The notes: generated from the sequence alone by a model not told the origin. A stretch of DNA of 64,000 nt from Chryseobacterium sp. 3008163 (GCF_003669035.1 NZ_CP033070.1:3348001-3412000), one strand, 5' to 3'; positions 1 to 10,091 are shown, numbered from the stretch's first letter. Numbers and translations are program-made.

Positions 1-50
1 CTGCAAAGTCAGAATATTTAGACATAGATTCTATCAATAAACTATATTAA
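1..50 (+). CDS. C-terminal tail of an upstream gene (possibly glycogen synthase)
   Basis: An open frame from base 3 ends at a TAA at 48-50 and encodes about 15 residues (AKSEYLDIDSINKLY). In Flavobacteriia a glycogen/starch synthase gene often precedes the DUF4270-glmS pair, so this may be its end. The sequence is far too short to identify the product; the assignment rests on expected gene order only. Confidence 0.3.
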   Translation, partial: AKSEYLDIDSINKLY

Positions 51-74
51 AAGAACATTTTGATGATTTATAAT

Positions 75-1634
75 ATGAAAAAAGCCTTCACTATACTTTC
101 AATGGTGATTTTTGGAGGGATGTTGGTTTACAATTGCGAACCTGATCCGGATTCTCTAGGTGAACAATTATTTTTAGATGGCGCTGCAGCAGGTAATGAA
201 GTTGCTTATGACGTTATCGCTTATAATATTAATAATAATGACAGTATAAGAAGTGATGCTGCAAAATTGGGGCTTGCTACTTTAGGAGCTTTTAATGAAG
301 ATCAGTTTGGGATGCAGAAAGCATCTTATTACACACAGTTGAGATTGGCAGCTTACGATCCTGATTTCGGAACAAATGCAGTGGTAGACTCTGTAGTATT
401 GGTAATAAAACCGACTTATGCATCAGATTCTTTGACGACAACGACTGATGAAAGTTATGTTTATCCTGATGGAGCAATAGCTGCTAAAAAAGTAGTTAAC
501 ACTTATCGTGCAACCAAATATGGAAGAGCTAAGGCTAATGGTGGAAATCTAACGGTTAAAGTACAAGAGGTTACTGATTTTTTAAATGGCTATAGTGATA
601 TTGCCTATTCTAATAAAGATTACGCAGTAAATTTAAATGCAAGTGAGCAATTAGGTTCTAAAACCTTTAATGGTTCTGTAAATTCTATTGCTATAACAAA
701 AGATTCAGATAATAGTTCATTATTTTCTTCAGAAGCTGGTTTTAGAATACCGTTGAAACCAGAGTTCTTTCAAACAAAAATCATTAATAAAAAAGGTCAG
801 CCTGAATTGAAAGATGTAGCAAGTTTCATCAGATATTTCAGAGGTTTGAAAATTTCAGTTGAAGAAAATGACGGATATCTAGTGCAGTTTTCACCTTCAT
901 CGGTTGAATTGATTATGTACTACAAATCTGACAAAGTAGAAAATGGTACTACTACAAGACCACAGACAAAATATGCTTTCTCTATAGGAAACGGAAATGC
1001 TCATATTGGAAATTATCAGTACAATAGAGCAGGATCTGCAGCAGGAACAGCACTGCCTCCAAATACAACAACAGGTGACGCTAAACTTTTCGCTCAGGGA
1101 ATGGGAGGTAATTCTATAGGAATTAAATTTTCTCCTACGGAAATAGAAAAGTTGAGAAAACTCTATAATGATAATAAAGCAGGCATCGTCTCTGCAAAGA
1201 TCAGAATGTACACAGATGATGTTGCTTGGAATAATAAGTATAAGAAACCAACCTTATTGACTATTGTACAGAAAGATAAGGATACTGATGGTAAAGAAAC
1301 CACAAAATTCACAAATGATCTTCTGTTATTGTCAGCAACACCCAACTTTGCTTACATGAGAGCTTATAATCTGGATAAAAATCCTGCATATTATGATTTT
1401 ACAGTAACCCAATCCTTGAAAGAAATTGTTGAAGATGTGGAAAAGAAAGATTATAGTAATAAATATTTCAAAATTGATATGGGTAACTTCTTGCAGTCTT
1501 CTACAGGAAATACTTTAGCAGGATATCAATTTACATCTCGACCCTTCTCTACAGATAGGGCAGTGTTTATAGGATCTGCTGATCCTTCAAATACTAAAAA
1601 GATTCAGTTAAGAGTTACTTACGGTACAAAATAA
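75..1634 (+). CDS. DUF4270 family lipoprotein
   Basis: This protein of about 519 residues is typical of the Bacteroidota-only DUF4270 family. It starts with MKKAFTILSMVIFGG and has a cysteine after LVYN, a plausible lipobox, so it should be a lipid-anchored envelope protein. The following residues (EPDPDSLGEQLF) are the usual start of the mature region in this family. I prefer the ATG at 75, which gives a compact signal peptide, over the ATG at 63 or an in-frame TTG at 60. It lies 25 bp upstream of glmS, so co-transcription is likely. The molecular function is unknown; the family is commonly found beside glycogen and amino-sugar genes. Confidence 0.8.
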   Translation: MKKAFTILSMVIFGGMLVYNCEPDPDSLGEQLFLDGAAAGNEVAYDVIAYNINNNDSIRSDAAKLGLATLGAFNEDQFGMQKASYYTQLRLAAYDPDFGTNAVVDSVVLVIKPTYASDSLTTTTDESYVYPDGAIAAKKVVNTYRATKYGRAKANGGNLTVKVQEVTDFLNGYSDIAYSNKDYAVNLNASEQLGSKTFNGSVNSIAITKDSDNSSLFSSEAGFRIPLKPEFFQTKIINKKGQPELKDVASFIRYFRGLKISVEENDGYLVQFSPSSVELIMYYKSDKVENGTTTRPQTKYAFSIGNGNAHIGNYQYNRAGSAAGTALPPNTTTGDAKLFAQGMGGNSIGIKFSPTEIEKLRKLYNDNKAGIVSAKIRMYTDDVAWNNKYKKPTLLTIVQKDKDTDGKETTKFTNDLLLLSATPNFAYMRAYNLDKNPAYYDFTVTQSLKEIVEDVEKKDYSNKYFKIDMGNFLQSSTGNTLAGYQFTSRPFSTDRAVFIGSADPSNTKKIQLRVTYGTK

Positions 1635-1659
1635 AAAAACAAAAACACTTGATTAAGTT

Positions 1660-3513
1660 ATGTGCGGAATAGTTGGTTATACAGGTTTTCAAGATGCCTA
1701 TGAAATTGTCATTAATGGTCTTAGAAGATTAGAGTATAGAGGATATGACAGTGCCGGAATTGTTTTAGAAGGTGAAAACAATAGTTTTAACGTAGAAAAA
1801 ACTAAAGGTAAAGTTGATGACCTTGTTAATATCTCTGGTCAATTAAAAGGAATTGCAAAAGTAGGTATGGGTCACACACGTTGGGCAACACATGGTGTTC
1901 CTAGCGACAGAAACTCTCATCCTCACGTCTCTAATAACGGAAAAATAGCAATCGTTCACAATGGTATTATAGAAAATTACGATACCATAAAGACAATGCT
2001 TACGGATAAAGGATATACTTTCAAATCTGAAACAGATACTGAAGTTTTGGTTAATTTGATTCAGTACTTTACAGAATTAAATACTGAAACAGATTTTCCT
2101 ACTGCTGTAAGATATGCTTTAAATGAAGTATATGGTGCTTACGCAATTACGGTAATGCACGAAGATTATCCTGGAGTTTTGGTTGTGGGAAGATTAGGTT
2201 CTCCGTTAGCAATCGGAATTGGAGAGCAGGAATATTTTATTGCTTCAGATGCTTCTCCTTTCGTAGAGTTTACAAAAGAGGCTATCTATTTAGAAGAAGG
2301 TCACATGGCTATTCTTTCTTTAGAAAAGGGTGTAGATATCAGAACAATTAACGATAACTCTAAAATCGTTCCTGAAATTCAGGAGCTTAAATTAAATTTA
2401 GAGCAAATCGAAAAAGGTGGATACGAGCATTTTATGCTGAAAGAAATCTTTGAACAGCCAAAATCAATTCACGATACTATGAGAGGAAGACTCCTTGTGG
2501 AAGAAGGAATTATCAAAATGGCCGGAATTTGGGATCACCTTGAGAAATTCAAAAATGCGAACAAAATTACCATTATCGCTTGCGGTACATCATGGCACGC
2601 AGGTCTTATTGGTGAATATTTAATTGAAGAATTTGCAAGAATTCCTGTTGAAGTTGAATATGCTTCTGAATTCAGATACAGAAACCCAATTATTACGGAT
2701 AAAGACGTTGTGATTGCTATCTCACAGTCAGGAGAAACTGCAGATACAATGGCAGCATTAAAGTTGGCGAAAGAAAGAGGTGCATTTATATATGGTATTT
2801 GTAATGTAGTTGATTCTTCAATTGCAAGAATTACAGATGCAGGGTCTTACACTCATGCAGGTCCTGAGATTGGTGTTGCTTCTACAAAAGCATTTACGGC
2901 TCAGCTTACGATTCTCTCGCTTATTGCATTGAAGTTAGGAAAGCATAACGGAAACTTAGGAAATGCGGAATTCATGAGCTTAGCGGCTGAATTGAATGCT
3001 ATTCCTAAAAAGATTGAGGAAGTTTTAGAAGCTACTCACGAATTAACACAAAGCATTGCTAAAGATTTTATTAATGCAACCAATTTCCTTTATTTAGGAA
3101 GAGGTTACAATTATCCTGCAGCATTAGAAGGTGCATTGAAATTGAAAGAAATTTCTTACATCCATGCAGAAGGTTATCCGGCAGCAGAGATGAAGCATGG
3201 GCCTATTGCATTGATTGATGAAAATATGCCGATCGTAATCATTGCTCCTAAAAAAGGTCATTATGATAAAATTGTAAGCAATGTACAGGAAATTAAGGCT
3301 AGAAAAGGGAAAGTTATTGCAGTTGTCAATAAAGGAGATACTCAGGTAAGTGCTATGGCAGATTACGTTATTGAGATTCCTGAAACTTCTGAGTGTTTTT
3401 CACCAATTGTTGCTTCTGTTCCTTTACAGCTACTCGCTTATTACATAGCAGTTTATAGAGGTGCAAACGTTGATCAGCCGAGAAACCTTGCAAAATCTGT
3501 AACTGTTGAGTAA
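1660..3513 (+). CDS. glmS: Glutamine--fructose-6-phosphate aminotransferase (isomerising)
   Basis: GlmS makes glucosamine-6-phosphate from fructose-6-phosphate and glutamine, the first step toward UDP-GlcNAc for peptidoglycan and LPS. The 617-residue length is normal. Cys2 in MCGIVGYTG is the N-terminal glutaminase nucleophile, and the class II amidotransferase domain fills about residues 2-230. Two SIS sugar-isomerase domains follow, with ACGTSWHAG near residue 306, then ISQSGETADT, GVASTKAFTAQ and the C-terminal DQPRNLAKSVTVE that carries the active-site Lys and closes the active site. It is a cytoplasmic enzyme. No glmS ribozyme is visible in the 25 bp upstream, as expected outside Firmicutes. 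Confidence 0.98.
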   Translation: MCGIVGYTGFQDAYEIVINGLRRLEYRGYDSAGIVLEGENNSFNVEKTKGKVDDLVNISGQLKGIAKVGMGHTRWATHGVPSDRNSHPHVSNNGKIAIVHNGIIENYDTIKTMLTDKGYTFKSETDTEVLVNLIQYFTELNTETDFPTAVRYALNEVYGAYAITVMHEDYPGVLVVGRLGSPLAIGIGEQEYFIASDASPFVEFTKEAIYLEEGHMAILSLEKGVDIRTINDNSKIVPEIQELKLNLEQIEKGGYEHFMLKEIFEQPKSIHDTMRGRLLVEEGIIKMAGIWDHLEKFKNANKITIIACGTSWHAGLIGEYLIEEFARIPVEVEYASEFRYRNPIITDKDVVIAISQSGETADTMAALKLAKERGAFIYGICNVVDSSIARITDAGSYTHAGPEIGVASTKAFTAQLTILSLIALKLGKHNGNLGNAEFMSLAAELNAIPKKIEEVLEATHELTQSIAKDFINATNFLYLGRGYNYPAALEGALKLKEISYIHAEGYPAAEMKHGPIALIDENMPIVIIAPKKGHYDKIVSNVQEIKARKGKVIAVVNKGDTQVSAMADYVIEIPETSECFSPIVASVPLQLLAYYIAVYRGANVDQPRNLAKSVTVE

Positions 3514-3619
3514 AAATACTTGCAAATAAAATAAATTTAGATTTTTTTCGTTATTCTAAAAAAAATCTTAAAAGTTTCTTAAAAAATTATATATTTACGG
3601 CTTAATTATAAAAATTAAC

Positions 3620-5032
3620 ATGAAAAGGATATTTCTTTTATTATTGTCTGCGTCGGTAGCATCGGTATCTTGTTCAGGTGGTGGATCTTCTTCTGTTGGG
3701 AAGCCAGGAACAAAAGGGGAATTGATACCTAGAGAAAAAACAAAATCATTTGTTGCAGAAAGACCATTTGGTATGGTTGCCATTCCTGGTGGATCTTTTG
3801 TTGCAGGTTTAGCTGATTGGGATCCTACGGGAAGCCCTGAGAAAGCTGCACTGAAAACAGTTACTGTATCTTCATTCTTTATTGATGAAGCTGAAACTAC
3901 TAATGCAGAGTACAGGGTATTTATTAATTATGTAAGAGACTCTATTGCAAGAACCATGCTTGCTGAAGCTGCCGGAGAAGGTGGTGAAGGTGGTGGTAAA
4001 GGTACAGGGATCGGAGATTATGCATACCTTGCAAAAAAAGAAGAAAACCTAACTGCATATCAAGAATATCTTGAAGGTGCAGGTGGTAGAAACGGTTTTG
4101 ATGATACTAAAAAATTAGACTGGAAAATTCCATTGCATTGGAATACTTCTAAATATCCAGATGTAGAATATGCTGAAGTTTTAGAATCTATGTATTTACC
4201 GGCTTCTTCTAGAGTTGGTAGCGAAAGACTTCTTGATGTTAGTAAATTAAAATATAATTATAGATGGGGAGATATGAATGCTGCTCTCGCTGAAAACGAA
4301 AGAGGTGTTAACTTCTTGAGAAGCGAAAGTATTGCAATCTATCCTGATACAACTGTTTGGGTTAAAGATTTCCACTTTACTTATAACGAACCATTATTCG
4401 AACAATATTTCTGGCACAAAGCTTACAAAGACTATCCTGTTGTTGGGGTAACTTGGGATCAGGCGAGAGCATACTGTAACTTCAGATCAAAATTAAAGTC
4501 TGATTACAATGAAAGCATGAAAAGAAAGAAGCAAAGACCTTTGGAGTTCCGTCTTCCAACTGAAATGGAGTGGGAATACGCTGCAAGAGGGGGCAAGCAA
4601 AATGCTACCTACCCTTGGGGTGGTCCTTACTTGATGGATGATAGAGGCTGTTATCTTGCAAATTTCAAGCCAAAAAGAGGTGATTATATGGAAGATGCTA
4701 AAAAAGGTACTTACATGTATACAGCTCCTGTAAAGAAATTTAAGAAAAACGGATTCGGATTATTTGATATGGCTGGAAACGTTTCTGAGTGGACAGTGTC
4801 TGCATACAATAACTCATCATACGGTTTCTCTTCTACGCTAAATCCTTCTACTAAAGATAAAGAAGATGCTAAGAGATCTGTAAGAGGAGGTTCTTGGAAA
4901 GATGTTGGATATATGTTGATGAACGGATCTAGAGATTATGAAAGCAAAGATTCTGCAAGAAGTTACATCGGATTCAGAACAGTACAGGATATTCCTGAAG
5001 CAGCTGTGAAGGTAAAAAGAGTTACCAGATAA
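3620..5032 (+). CDS. gldK: Type IX secretion/gliding lipoprotein GldK (PorK-like)
   Basis: GldK is an outer-membrane lipoprotein that forms, with GldN, the periplasmic ring of the type IX secretion system and is needed for gliding in motile relatives. The 470-residue protein begins with a lipoprotein signal peptide whose lipid-anchored cysteine is Cys18 (SVASVSC). The rest is a formylglycine-generating-enzyme/SUMF1-like domain: GMVAIPGGSFVAG near residue 50, RLPTEMEWEYAARGG, FGLFDMAGNVSEW and the terminal SVRGGSW...IGFRTV. It opens a gldK-gldL-gldM-gldN operon in the standard order with short gaps. Confidence 0.97.
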   Translation: MKRIFLLLLSASVASVSCSGGGSSSVGKPGTKGELIPREKTKSFVAERPFGMVAIPGGSFVAGLADWDPTGSPEKAALKTVTVSSFFIDEAETTNAEYRVFINYVRDSIARTMLAEAAGEGGEGGGKGTGIGDYAYLAKKEENLTAYQEYLEGAGGRNGFDDTKKLDWKIPLHWNTSKYPDVEYAEVLESMYLPASSRVGSERLLDVSKLKYNYRWGDMNAALAENERGVNFLRSESIAIYPDTTVWVKDFHFTYNEPLFEQYFWHKAYKDYPVVGVTWDQARAYCNFRSKLKSDYNESMKRKKQRPLEFRLPTEMEWEYAARGGKQNATYPWGGPYLMDDRGCYLANFKPKRGDYMEDAKKGTYMYTAPVKKFKKNGFGLFDMAGNVSEWTVSAYNNSSYGFSSTLNPSTKDKEDAKRSVRGGSWKDVGYMLMNGSRDYESKDSARSYIGFRTVQDIPEAAVKVKRVTR

Positions 5033-5095
5033 GATCGCTTCAATTAAATTATTTTCAGAAACTATTTTATTTAACATTAAAAAAAACTAACTTAT

Positions 5096-5788
5096 ATGTT
5101 TAAGACTAAAGATGCTTGGATGAATTTCTTCTATTCATTCGGTGCTGCAATTGTAATTCTTGGAGCTTGGCTTAAAATTACTCACATTTCATTTGGCCCA
5201 ATCAATGGTAACATCGCACTTACAGTAGGGCTTGTTACAGAGGCAATTATCTTTATTATTTTCGCTTTTGACCCTCCGGCAGCTGAAGAGTCTTACCATT
5301 GGGAAAATGTTTATCCTGAATTATTAGATAAGCATGCAAACCCAAACCCATTACATTCAAATGTTTCTTCTAAAAATACGATTGATCATTTTGCTGAATT
5401 AGAAAACTCTCTATCTGGTAAATTAGATAAGATGCTTCAGGATGCAAAATTAGATGTACAGTTATTTGACAGATTAAGAACAGGAATCGATAAATTCTCA
5501 AGTTCAGTAGATCAAATCAACCAAACTGTTGATGTATCTGCTTCTACTCACAAGTATAACGATCAGTTAAACAAAGCTGCTCAACACATGGAAAGCATGA
5601 ACGCTCTATATGCAATGCAATTAGAAAGTGGTCAGAGACAATCTGATTTTGCTAAAAAATATGTTGAAGATATGCAGAAATCAGCTGAACATTCTGAGAA
5701 GTTTAATCAAGAATTACAAGGTTTAACAACAAACTTAAACAGCTTAAACAGAGTTTACGGTGGTATGTTAACTGCAATGAAGTCATAA
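5096..5788 (+). CDS. gldL: Type IX secretion/gliding motor protein GldL (PorL-like)
   Basis: GldL and GldM form the proton-driven inner-membrane motor that powers type IX secretion and gliding. The 230-residue protein has two N-terminal hydrophobic segments, about residues 9-30 (FFYSFGAAIVILGAWLKI) and 40-62 (ITVGLVTEAIIFIIFAF-like). A glutamate lies inside the second segment, as expected for the motor. The rest is a soluble alpha-helical, probably coiled-coil cytoplasmic tail. It sits 63 bp after gldK and 40 bp before gldM, and the order is diagnostic. Confidence 0.97.
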   Translation: MFKTKDAWMNFFYSFGAAIVILGAWLKITHISFGPINGNIALTVGLVTEAIIFIIFAFDPPAAEESYHWENVYPELLDKHANPNPLHSNVSSKNTIDHFAELENSLSGKLDKMLQDAKLDVQLFDRLRTGIDKFSSSVDQINQTVDVSASTHKYNDQLNKAAQHMESMNALYAMQLESGQRQSDFAKKYVEDMQKSAEHSEKFNQELQGLTTNLNSLNRVYGGMLTAMKS

Positions 5789-5828
5789 TCCCGAACCATT
5801 AATTTAATAAAAAACTAAAGAAAAGAGA

Positions 5829-7421
5829 ATGGCAAAAGGAAAACAGACTCCACGTCAGAAGATGATCAACCTAATGTATCTGGTTTTCATCGCAATGATG
5901 GCCCTAAACATTGATGTTGAGATCATTAGATCATATTATGATTCTACAAGAGCTCTTAAAGAAACTAGGTTCTTGACAGAGCAGAAAAACGAAGATATTT
6001 TTGAGAAAACTTTAGAAGCTAAAGCTCAGCAGGTACCAGATACTTATGCTCAGCCTTGGGAAGATTATAAAGGCCTTAAAACTAAAATTGATCTTTTGGT
6101 ATCTTCTACTGAAGAAATTAAAATAAAGCTTAAAAAACAATCTGAGTTTCTTGATAAAGATCCTAAAACCGGTAAGGATATGGATGTGAGTGAGAACTTC
6201 TCGGCATTGAATAATAACGAAGCAACTACAGAATATTTCTTTAAAGAAGGTGAGGAGAATAGCCCATCAGCAGGCGCTTTAGAGTTAAAGAAGAAGATGG
6301 ATGATGTGAAAAATTACATCAACGCCAAATTCGGAGGTAACGAACAACTTAAGAAGTTAGTTGATAGAGCAAATACTTCATTATCTGCAGAGTATGCCAA
6401 TGGAAAATCTCCAAACGGTAAAACTTGGTTTCAGAATAAATTCTATCACCAACCACTTATTGCTGCGATTTCTAACTTAGAAATTATTCAGAATGATGCT
6501 AGAAACGTACAGTCTGATGCATTAGCTTTAATGCTTCAGGAGAAAGTAGATGCAAGCATCAAGTTTAACCAATATGAAGCGATTGTTTCTGCTCCTGCTG
6601 ATATCCAGTCTGGAAAGAAAGCTGAAGCAGTGATTATGTTAGGAACTTATTCTAACAGCAATAAAATCAGCATCAGTGGTGTAAGCAGACAAGAAAACGG
6701 TAAAGGATATCTTCCTTTAAACACTGGAGGTCTTGGTGAGAAGAAAATTGGAGGTGTAATTACTTTAACAGACGCTACAGGAAAAGCAACACAATATCCA
6801 TTTACACATACGTATAATGTAATTGCAGGTCCTCAGCAAGTTAAGCTTGAACAAGGTTTATTACTTTCTGCTGATAAGATGAATGTAATGTATAGAGGTT
6901 TAGAAAATCCTGTAACAGGATCTATCCTTGGTGCAGACAATGCTAAATTATCTCTATCTGCTCCGGGAGCTGTTGTTAAAAATACAGGTAAAGGTAAGTG
7001 GGATGTTATTCCTAATGCTGGAAATACTGTTAAATTAACACTTTCTGGAACTGATCCTACGGGTAAATCTGTTTCTCAGGTATTTGAATACAGAATTAAA
7101 GGTATTCCAAGACCACAAGGACAAATTAGAGGTAAAGCGGTTAACTTTATGCCGGCTAGTTCTATTCCTAATCAGATTGTTGCAGCAACGCTTCCTGATT
7201 TCGACTTTCCTGTTTCATTTACAGTTAATAGCTTTATTTTGAAACTTCCAGGTAGAGCAGGTACAATGATTCAAGGTAATTCTTTATCTGCGGCTGAAGG
7301 ATTGTTGAAAAATCTTAGATCGGGTGATGTTGTTCAGATTTATGATATCCAAGCTACGGCGACTGGATTAGGTAAACAAATATTGAAAGAGATATCGCCG
7401 ATAACAATTAACGTTCAATAA
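5829..7421 (+). CDS. gldM: Type IX secretion/gliding motor protein GldM (PorM-like)
   Basis: GldM is the rotating partner of GldL. It has one transmembrane helix that inserts in the GldL pentamer and a long periplasmic shaft that reaches the GldK/GldN ring. The sequence starts MAKGKQTPRQKMINLMYLVF, the hallmark GldM N-terminus, with the single membrane span at about residues 14-32. The remaining roughly 490 residues are the periplasmic D1-D4 region, helical first and then beta-rich. The length of 530 residues is normal for the family. Confidence 0.97.
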   Translation: MAKGKQTPRQKMINLMYLVFIAMMALNIDVEIIRSYYDSTRALKETRFLTEQKNEDIFEKTLEAKAQQVPDTYAQPWEDYKGLKTKIDLLVSSTEEIKIKLKKQSEFLDKDPKTGKDMDVSENFSALNNNEATTEYFFKEGEENSPSAGALELKKKMDDVKNYINAKFGGNEQLKKLVDRANTSLSAEYANGKSPNGKTWFQNKFYHQPLIAAISNLEIIQNDARNVQSDALALMLQEKVDASIKFNQYEAIVSAPADIQSGKKAEAVIMLGTYSNSNKISISGVSRQENGKGYLPLNTGGLGEKKIGGVITLTDATGKATQYPFTHTYNVIAGPQQVKLEQGLLLSADKMNVMYRGLENPVTGSILGADNAKLSLSAPGAVVKNTGKGKWDVIPNAGNTVKLTLSGTDPTGKSVSQVFEYRIKGIPRPQGQIRGKAVNFMPASSIPNQIVAATLPDFDFPVSFTVNSFILKLPGRAGTMIQGNSLSAAEGLLKNLRSGDVVQIYDIQATATGLGKQILKEISPITINVQ

Positions 7422-7443
7422 GATTAATTTGTAAATTCATATT

Positions 7444-8382
7444 ATGAAAAAATATATTAGCAGTCTTTTAGTTTTAGCATCTGGGTTTGCATTTTCCCAG
7501 ACTATTCTAAATGCTTCTTCTCCGGAAGAGTTCAGACAGATGAGAGCTGAAAATATGAGAAAAGTGGGAGATACTGTTATTAGTAATAAAGTAAAGCCAC
7601 TAGAGTACGGTTTTGTAGATGATAAAGACATAGCAAAAAGTATGATGGTATGGGAGATAATAGACATGAATGATAAAATTAATCAGCCATTCTATTATGA
7701 TAATCCAGACGGTTTACTTTCAAAAACTACAAGATCATTATATCAAATTCTTCTTGATGCTGCAATGAATGGGCAATTGGAAGAAGTATATGATGACGAA
7801 AATTTTACTACCAGACTTAATAAGGAAGGTATTGAGAAAAAGTTGGAGAGCGTAAGAATGGATGAAGAAGCTATTGAGATTCTAAATTCAGGACGTCAGC
7901 TTACAGAAGAAGAAAAGAAAAGACTGATTGACCATATTGTAACTACAACTGAAAAAGTTAAAGTTCTTAAAATTATGGGAATGTGGTTTGTTGATAAGAG
8001 AGATGGTCAGATGAAATACAGACCTCTTGGTATAGCTGCAATGGGGCCGGATCCTACATCAATTGGAAGGCTTGATGCTGAAGGGAAACCAATGGCAGGA
8101 GCTAATGAATTAGTTGATTTATTTTGGATTTACTATCCAAAAGCTAGAGAGATCTTAGCAAACAACTATGTTTTCAACAGAAATAATTCATCTGCAGACT
8201 TATCTTTTGATGATATAATCAACGCAAGAAGATTTTCTTCTATTATTTATAAATCTTCAATTGGTTTAGGTGATGGTGTTATTAAAGACTACATTCCTAG
8301 AAATGCCGAGGAGCAATTAGAAGAAAGCGACAAAATCAAAGGACAAATTCTTCAAATGGAGAATGATATGTGGAATTACTAA
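7444..8382 (+). CDS. gldN: Type IX secretion/gliding ring protein GldN (PorN-like)
   Basis: GldN is the periplasmic partner of the GldK lipoprotein in the type IX secretion ring. The 312-residue product has a cleavable signal peptide (MKKYISSLLVLASGFAFSQ). Its body carries family features such as KIMGMWFVDKRDGQMKYRP, LFWIYYPKAREIL and DIINARRFSSIIYK. It is the last gene of gldKLMN, 22 bp after gldM, and is followed by an intrinsic terminator at 8401-8433. Confidence 0.96.
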   Translation: MKKYISSLLVLASGFAFSQTILNASSPEEFRQMRAENMRKVGDTVISNKVKPLEYGFVDDKDIAKSMMVWEIIDMNDKINQPFYYDNPDGLLSKTTRSLYQILLDAAMNGQLEEVYDDENFTTRLNKEGIEKKLESVRMDEEAIEILNSGRQLTEEEKKRLIDHIVTTTEKVKVLKIMGMWFVDKRDGQMKYRPLGIAAMGPDPTSIGRLDAEGKPMAGANELVDLFWIYYPKAREILANNYVFNRNNSSADLSFDDIINARRFSSIIYKSSIGLGDGVIKDYIPRNAEEQLEESDKIKGQILQMENDMWNY

Positions 8383-8400
8383 ATTTCACTTGATATTTAT

Positions 8401-8433
8401 AAAAAACCTGAGTACTTTTACTCAGGTTTTTTT
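8401..8433 (+). terminator. Intrinsic terminator of the gldKLMN operon
   Basis: The arms ACCTGAGT (8406-8413) and ACTCAGGT (8420-8427) pair perfectly around a 6-nt loop and run into a T tract ending at 8433. The next gene starts only 3 bp later. Confidence 0.9.
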
Positions 8434-8436
8434 ATT

Positions 8437-9468
8437 ATGCAAAATGTAGATTATATTATTGTTGGTGACGGTTATGCCGCATTATTTTTTGCCCATCAAT
8501 TGACAAAACACAATAAGTCATTCGTTATTTTTTCCGAAAGAAAGAAAAGTGCATCTCAAATATCTGCAGGAATCATCAATCCTGTTGTTCTTAAAAAATT
8601 TACGACTTTTTGGCTCGCCCAGGAACAATTAGATTTTCTCAAAACCTCACTCAATGAAATAGAGAAATATACCGGAACAAATTATTTAATTGATGCTTCC
8701 ATTCACAGAATTTTTCATGATGAGAACGAACAGAAACTATGGCTTAAAAAATCGCAATCAGAAGAACTTTCCGAATTTTTAGACGAGAATTTTAAGGATT
8801 TGGAGGGCGTTAAAAACGATTTTAGTTCAGGAATGGTCAATCAGTCTGCCAGATTAGACGTTCATGGATTTTTCAATGATTTACTTGAATTTCATGAAAG
8901 TAATGCTCAATTAATTAAAGAAAAATTTAATTATAATGAAGTTAATGCTGAAAATTCGACGTATCAGAATTTTCAGTTTAAAAATATTATTTTCTGCGAA
9001 GGAATGGGTGTTAAAAACAATCCCTACTTTTCAGATATTCCCGTGATTCCAAATAAAGGACATCACATCAGAGTTAAACTTTCTCAGCCGCTTCAGAAAG
9101 ATATTACCATCAAAAAGAAACATTTTTTATTTCCGTTAAATAATGGTTTGCATTTCTATGGTGGAACCTACGACAGGGAACAGTTACATGAGCATATTGA
9201 TCAGTCTGCAGTAGAGCAGCTACAAAAAGGACTATCTGAATTTTATCCGTCTGATTTCGATATAGAAGAAGTCCACTTTGGTTTTAGACCCACTGTAAAA
9301 GACCGAAGACCAATTGTTGGAAGACATGCTGAACATCAGAATTTTTTTGTCTTCAACGGTTTGGGCGCTAGAGGGATTTTGAATGGCTGTTATTTCTCCA
9401 AAAATCTTTATGATTTTATTGAAAATAAAATTGAATTGCCTCAAGAAATTTCTTTAGATAGGTTTTAA
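8437..9468 (+). CDS. FAD-dependent oxidoreductase, DAO family
   Basis: The 343-residue protein begins with a Rossmann FAD-binding motif, DYIIVGDGYAALFFAHQL, with a GxGxxA-type loop. The SQISAGIINPVVLKKF stretch is characteristic of the D-amino-acid oxidase/glycine oxidase-like fold, and the C-terminal GFRPTVKDRRPIVGRH and FNGLGARGI motifs complete the FAD site. Similar proteins are annotated as NAD(P)/FAD-dependent oxidoreductases, sometimes related to MnmC/ThiO. The substrate cannot be read from sequence. The start codon sits 3 bp after the gldN terminator, so the promoter must overlap that hairpin or the gene depends on read-through. Confidence 0.85.
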   Translation: MQNVDYIIVGDGYAALFFAHQLTKHNKSFVIFSERKKSASQISAGIINPVVLKKFTTFWLAQEQLDFLKTSLNEIEKYTGTNYLIDASIHRIFHDENEQKLWLKKSQSEELSEFLDENFKDLEGVKNDFSSGMVNQSARLDVHGFFNDLLEFHESNAQLIKEKFNYNEVNAENSTYQNFQFKNIIFCEGMGVKNNPYFSDIPVIPNKGHHIRVKLSQPLQKDITIKKKHFLFPLNNGLHFYGGTYDREQLHEHIDQSAVEQLQKGLSEFYPSDFDIEEVHFGFRPTVKDRRPIVGRHAEHQNFFVFNGLGARGILNGCYFSKNLYDFIENKIELPQEISLDRF

Positions 9469-9472
9469 ACAA

Positions 9473-9499
9473 AAAAGACGTTCAAATTGAACGTCTTTT
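9473..9499. terminator. Bidirectional terminator between convergent genes
   Basis: AAAAGACGTTCAA and TTGAACGTCTTTT form a perfect inverted repeat around one central base, with A and T tracts on the two sides. It serves the + gene ending at 9468 and the - gene ending at 9506. Confidence 0.9.
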
Positions 9500-9505
9500 G
9501 TATTT

Positions 9506-9883
9506 TTATTGTGAAGCCATTTTTGTTTCGGCCTGATTTCTTTTTCCATGGAATAAAACCATATCCATTTCCTTTTTCAGGAAGGTGACTTCATTTTTTG
9601 TTTCAGTGTACAAATATTTATTATCCTCAGTAGAAAATCCGGGAGTAGAATGATTTTTCTTCAATTCATACGTCTTTCCGTTAAGGTGTACTGTGATAAT
9701 ATCTTTCGTATTGTTGGTGATTACCTCCATTTCATCGCCATGACGATCAGAAATAGTTTCTTTTGTAATGTCGTCTTGAGACGCCGCTTCAGTATTTACT
9801 ACGGCTAAGTCTGGGTCTTTTGCAGAGTGCTTACATGCTGCTAGTGTGAGGATTACAAAGAATCCAAGAAGAGATTTTTTCAT
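9506..9883 (-). CDS. Small lipoprotein of unknown function
   Basis: The 125-residue product starts MKKSLLGFFVILTLAAC, a clear lipoprotein signal with lipidated Cys17. The mature part is hydrophilic, with short beta-like stretches (VITVHLNGKTYELKK). No known domain is recognised. It stands alone, convergent with the FAD oxidoreductase. Confidence 0.75.
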   Translation of the reverse strand: MKKSLLGFFVILTLAACKHSAKDPDLAVVNTEAASQDDITKETISDRHGDEMEVITNNTKDIITVHLNGKTYELKKNHSTPGFSTEDNKYLYTETKNEVTFLKKEMDMVLFHGKRNQAETKMASQ

Positions 9884-10091
9884 TTGTAGTTGTGATTTTT
9901 ATGAGTTTCAATTAATATTGATTTGGTTGTGTAAAATTACAATTATTTTTCTTTAAAATATGTTAAATTTTAATAATTTAAAGAATTTGGAGTCTGTTTA
10001 TGTATTTTTTTTAAGGGTATATGTAATTTATTGTTTCTCTCATTCACTTTTCAGCGAAATTCAAGAAGAGTTAAATTTTGTTAATAGTGAA

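Noticed and set aside
1635..1659. glmS ribozyme
   Set aside because: The upstream gap is 25 bp, far too short for the ribozyme.
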